NCBI GenBank assembly: GCA_023458555.1
Contig: JAEWYS010000013.1
Coordinates: forward strand, 62,001-126,000
DNA from: Bacteroidota bacterium
Lineage (GTDB): Bacteria; Bacteroidota; Bacteroidia; Cytophagales; Cytophagaceae
DNA length: 64,000 nt
Direction of reading: 5' to 3'
The notes below the pieces were generated by a model. It saw only the letters and a list, made by a program, of their open reading frames with translations. It did not search any database and was not told the origin of the DNA. Below are positions 63,930-64,000 of the stretch, in pieces (position 1 is the first letter of the stretch; the number at the start of each line of letters is the position of its first letter). The position numbers were made by a program, and so were the translations under genes.

Positions 63930-64000
63930 ATGCAAAATGTATATCTTTTTTTCATGGTTGTTATTTTACTTTCTTCCTGTAAATATGAAGAAGGTCCTCT
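63930..64000 (+). CDS. Lipoprotein, 3' end outside window (possible lipocalin-like family)
   Basis: The ATG at 63930 opens a frame that runs off the window: MQNVYLFFMVVILLSSCKYE. It has a hydrophobic stretch and lipobox LLSSC. The CKYEEGP start resembles a Bacteroidota lipocalin-like lipoprotein family, but with under 24 residues this is only a suggestion. Confidence 0.6.
   Translation, partial: MQNVYLFFMVVILLSSCKYEEGP

Overview
The window comes from a member of the Bacteroidota, most likely the Cytophagales/Cytophagia side. The evidence is a type IX secretion locus (porU, porV), a fused SecDF, a GGGP-synthase-like protein, HAEPLYID and PepSY-like proteins, a DUF4175 coiled-coil protein, many Ser-Cys lipoboxes, weak Shine-Dalgarno signals and several TAnnTTTG-like -7 elements. 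The genus cannot be fixed from sequence alone.

Layout. 1-4.4 kb: the 3' end of a GGGP-synthase-like gene, then a two-component system with an outer-membrane-type barrel protein and a PepSY-like protein; an 11-bp-phased direct repeat precedes three of these genes. 4.5-10.5 kb: a marR-fadN-fadA-fadE beta-oxidation operon on the minus strand. 10.6-13.7 kb: small membrane proteins and lipoproteins, an exonuclease/GIY-YIG fusion, Hsp20 and TerB-like proteins. 13.8-15.5 kb: a radical SAM protein convergent with a solitary cas6. 15.8-19.8 kb: a second two-component system, a USP-like protein and a bestrophin. 19.8-23.7 kb: cysteine desulfurase, a phosphosugar mutase, MazG and an acyl-CoA-binding protein. 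23.8-25.6 kb: four consecutive single-domain response regulators. 25.6-29.8 kb: pyrophosphatase, a small membrane protein and SecDF. 30.2-36.6 kb: an M16-like protein lacking the zinc motif, PorV and PorU. 36.8-46.1 kb: PssA, an MBL hydrolase, an NlpE/META lipoprotein, an APC transporter, an FAD oxidoreductase, a propeller/barrel protein and a beta-lactamase-fold hydrolase. 46.6-49.2 kb: a TIR-like protein, ComF, a small conserved protein and exonuclease III. 49.3-59.1 kb: a peptide-binding lipoprotein, DUF4175, an RsbW-like ATPase, YbeY, two perfect parS palindromes, MnmG and a large Ig-like lipoprotein. 59.1-59.5 kb: an AT-rich, non-coding, DnaA-box-bearing stretch that I propose as oriC. 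59.5-64 kb: a TPR protein, a Dabb protein, fumarase, a SPOR-like protein and the start of a lipoprotein.

How it fits together. Most of the content is core envelope, lipid and housekeeping biology. The parts that deserve most attention are the predicted operator shared by three promoters of the first two-component cluster, the paired parS sites 4 kb from a candidate origin, the stand-alone TIR-like protein, the orphan Cas6, and the array of four receiver proteins with no kinase nearby. No tRNA, rRNA, CRISPR array, insertion sequence or prophage was seen.
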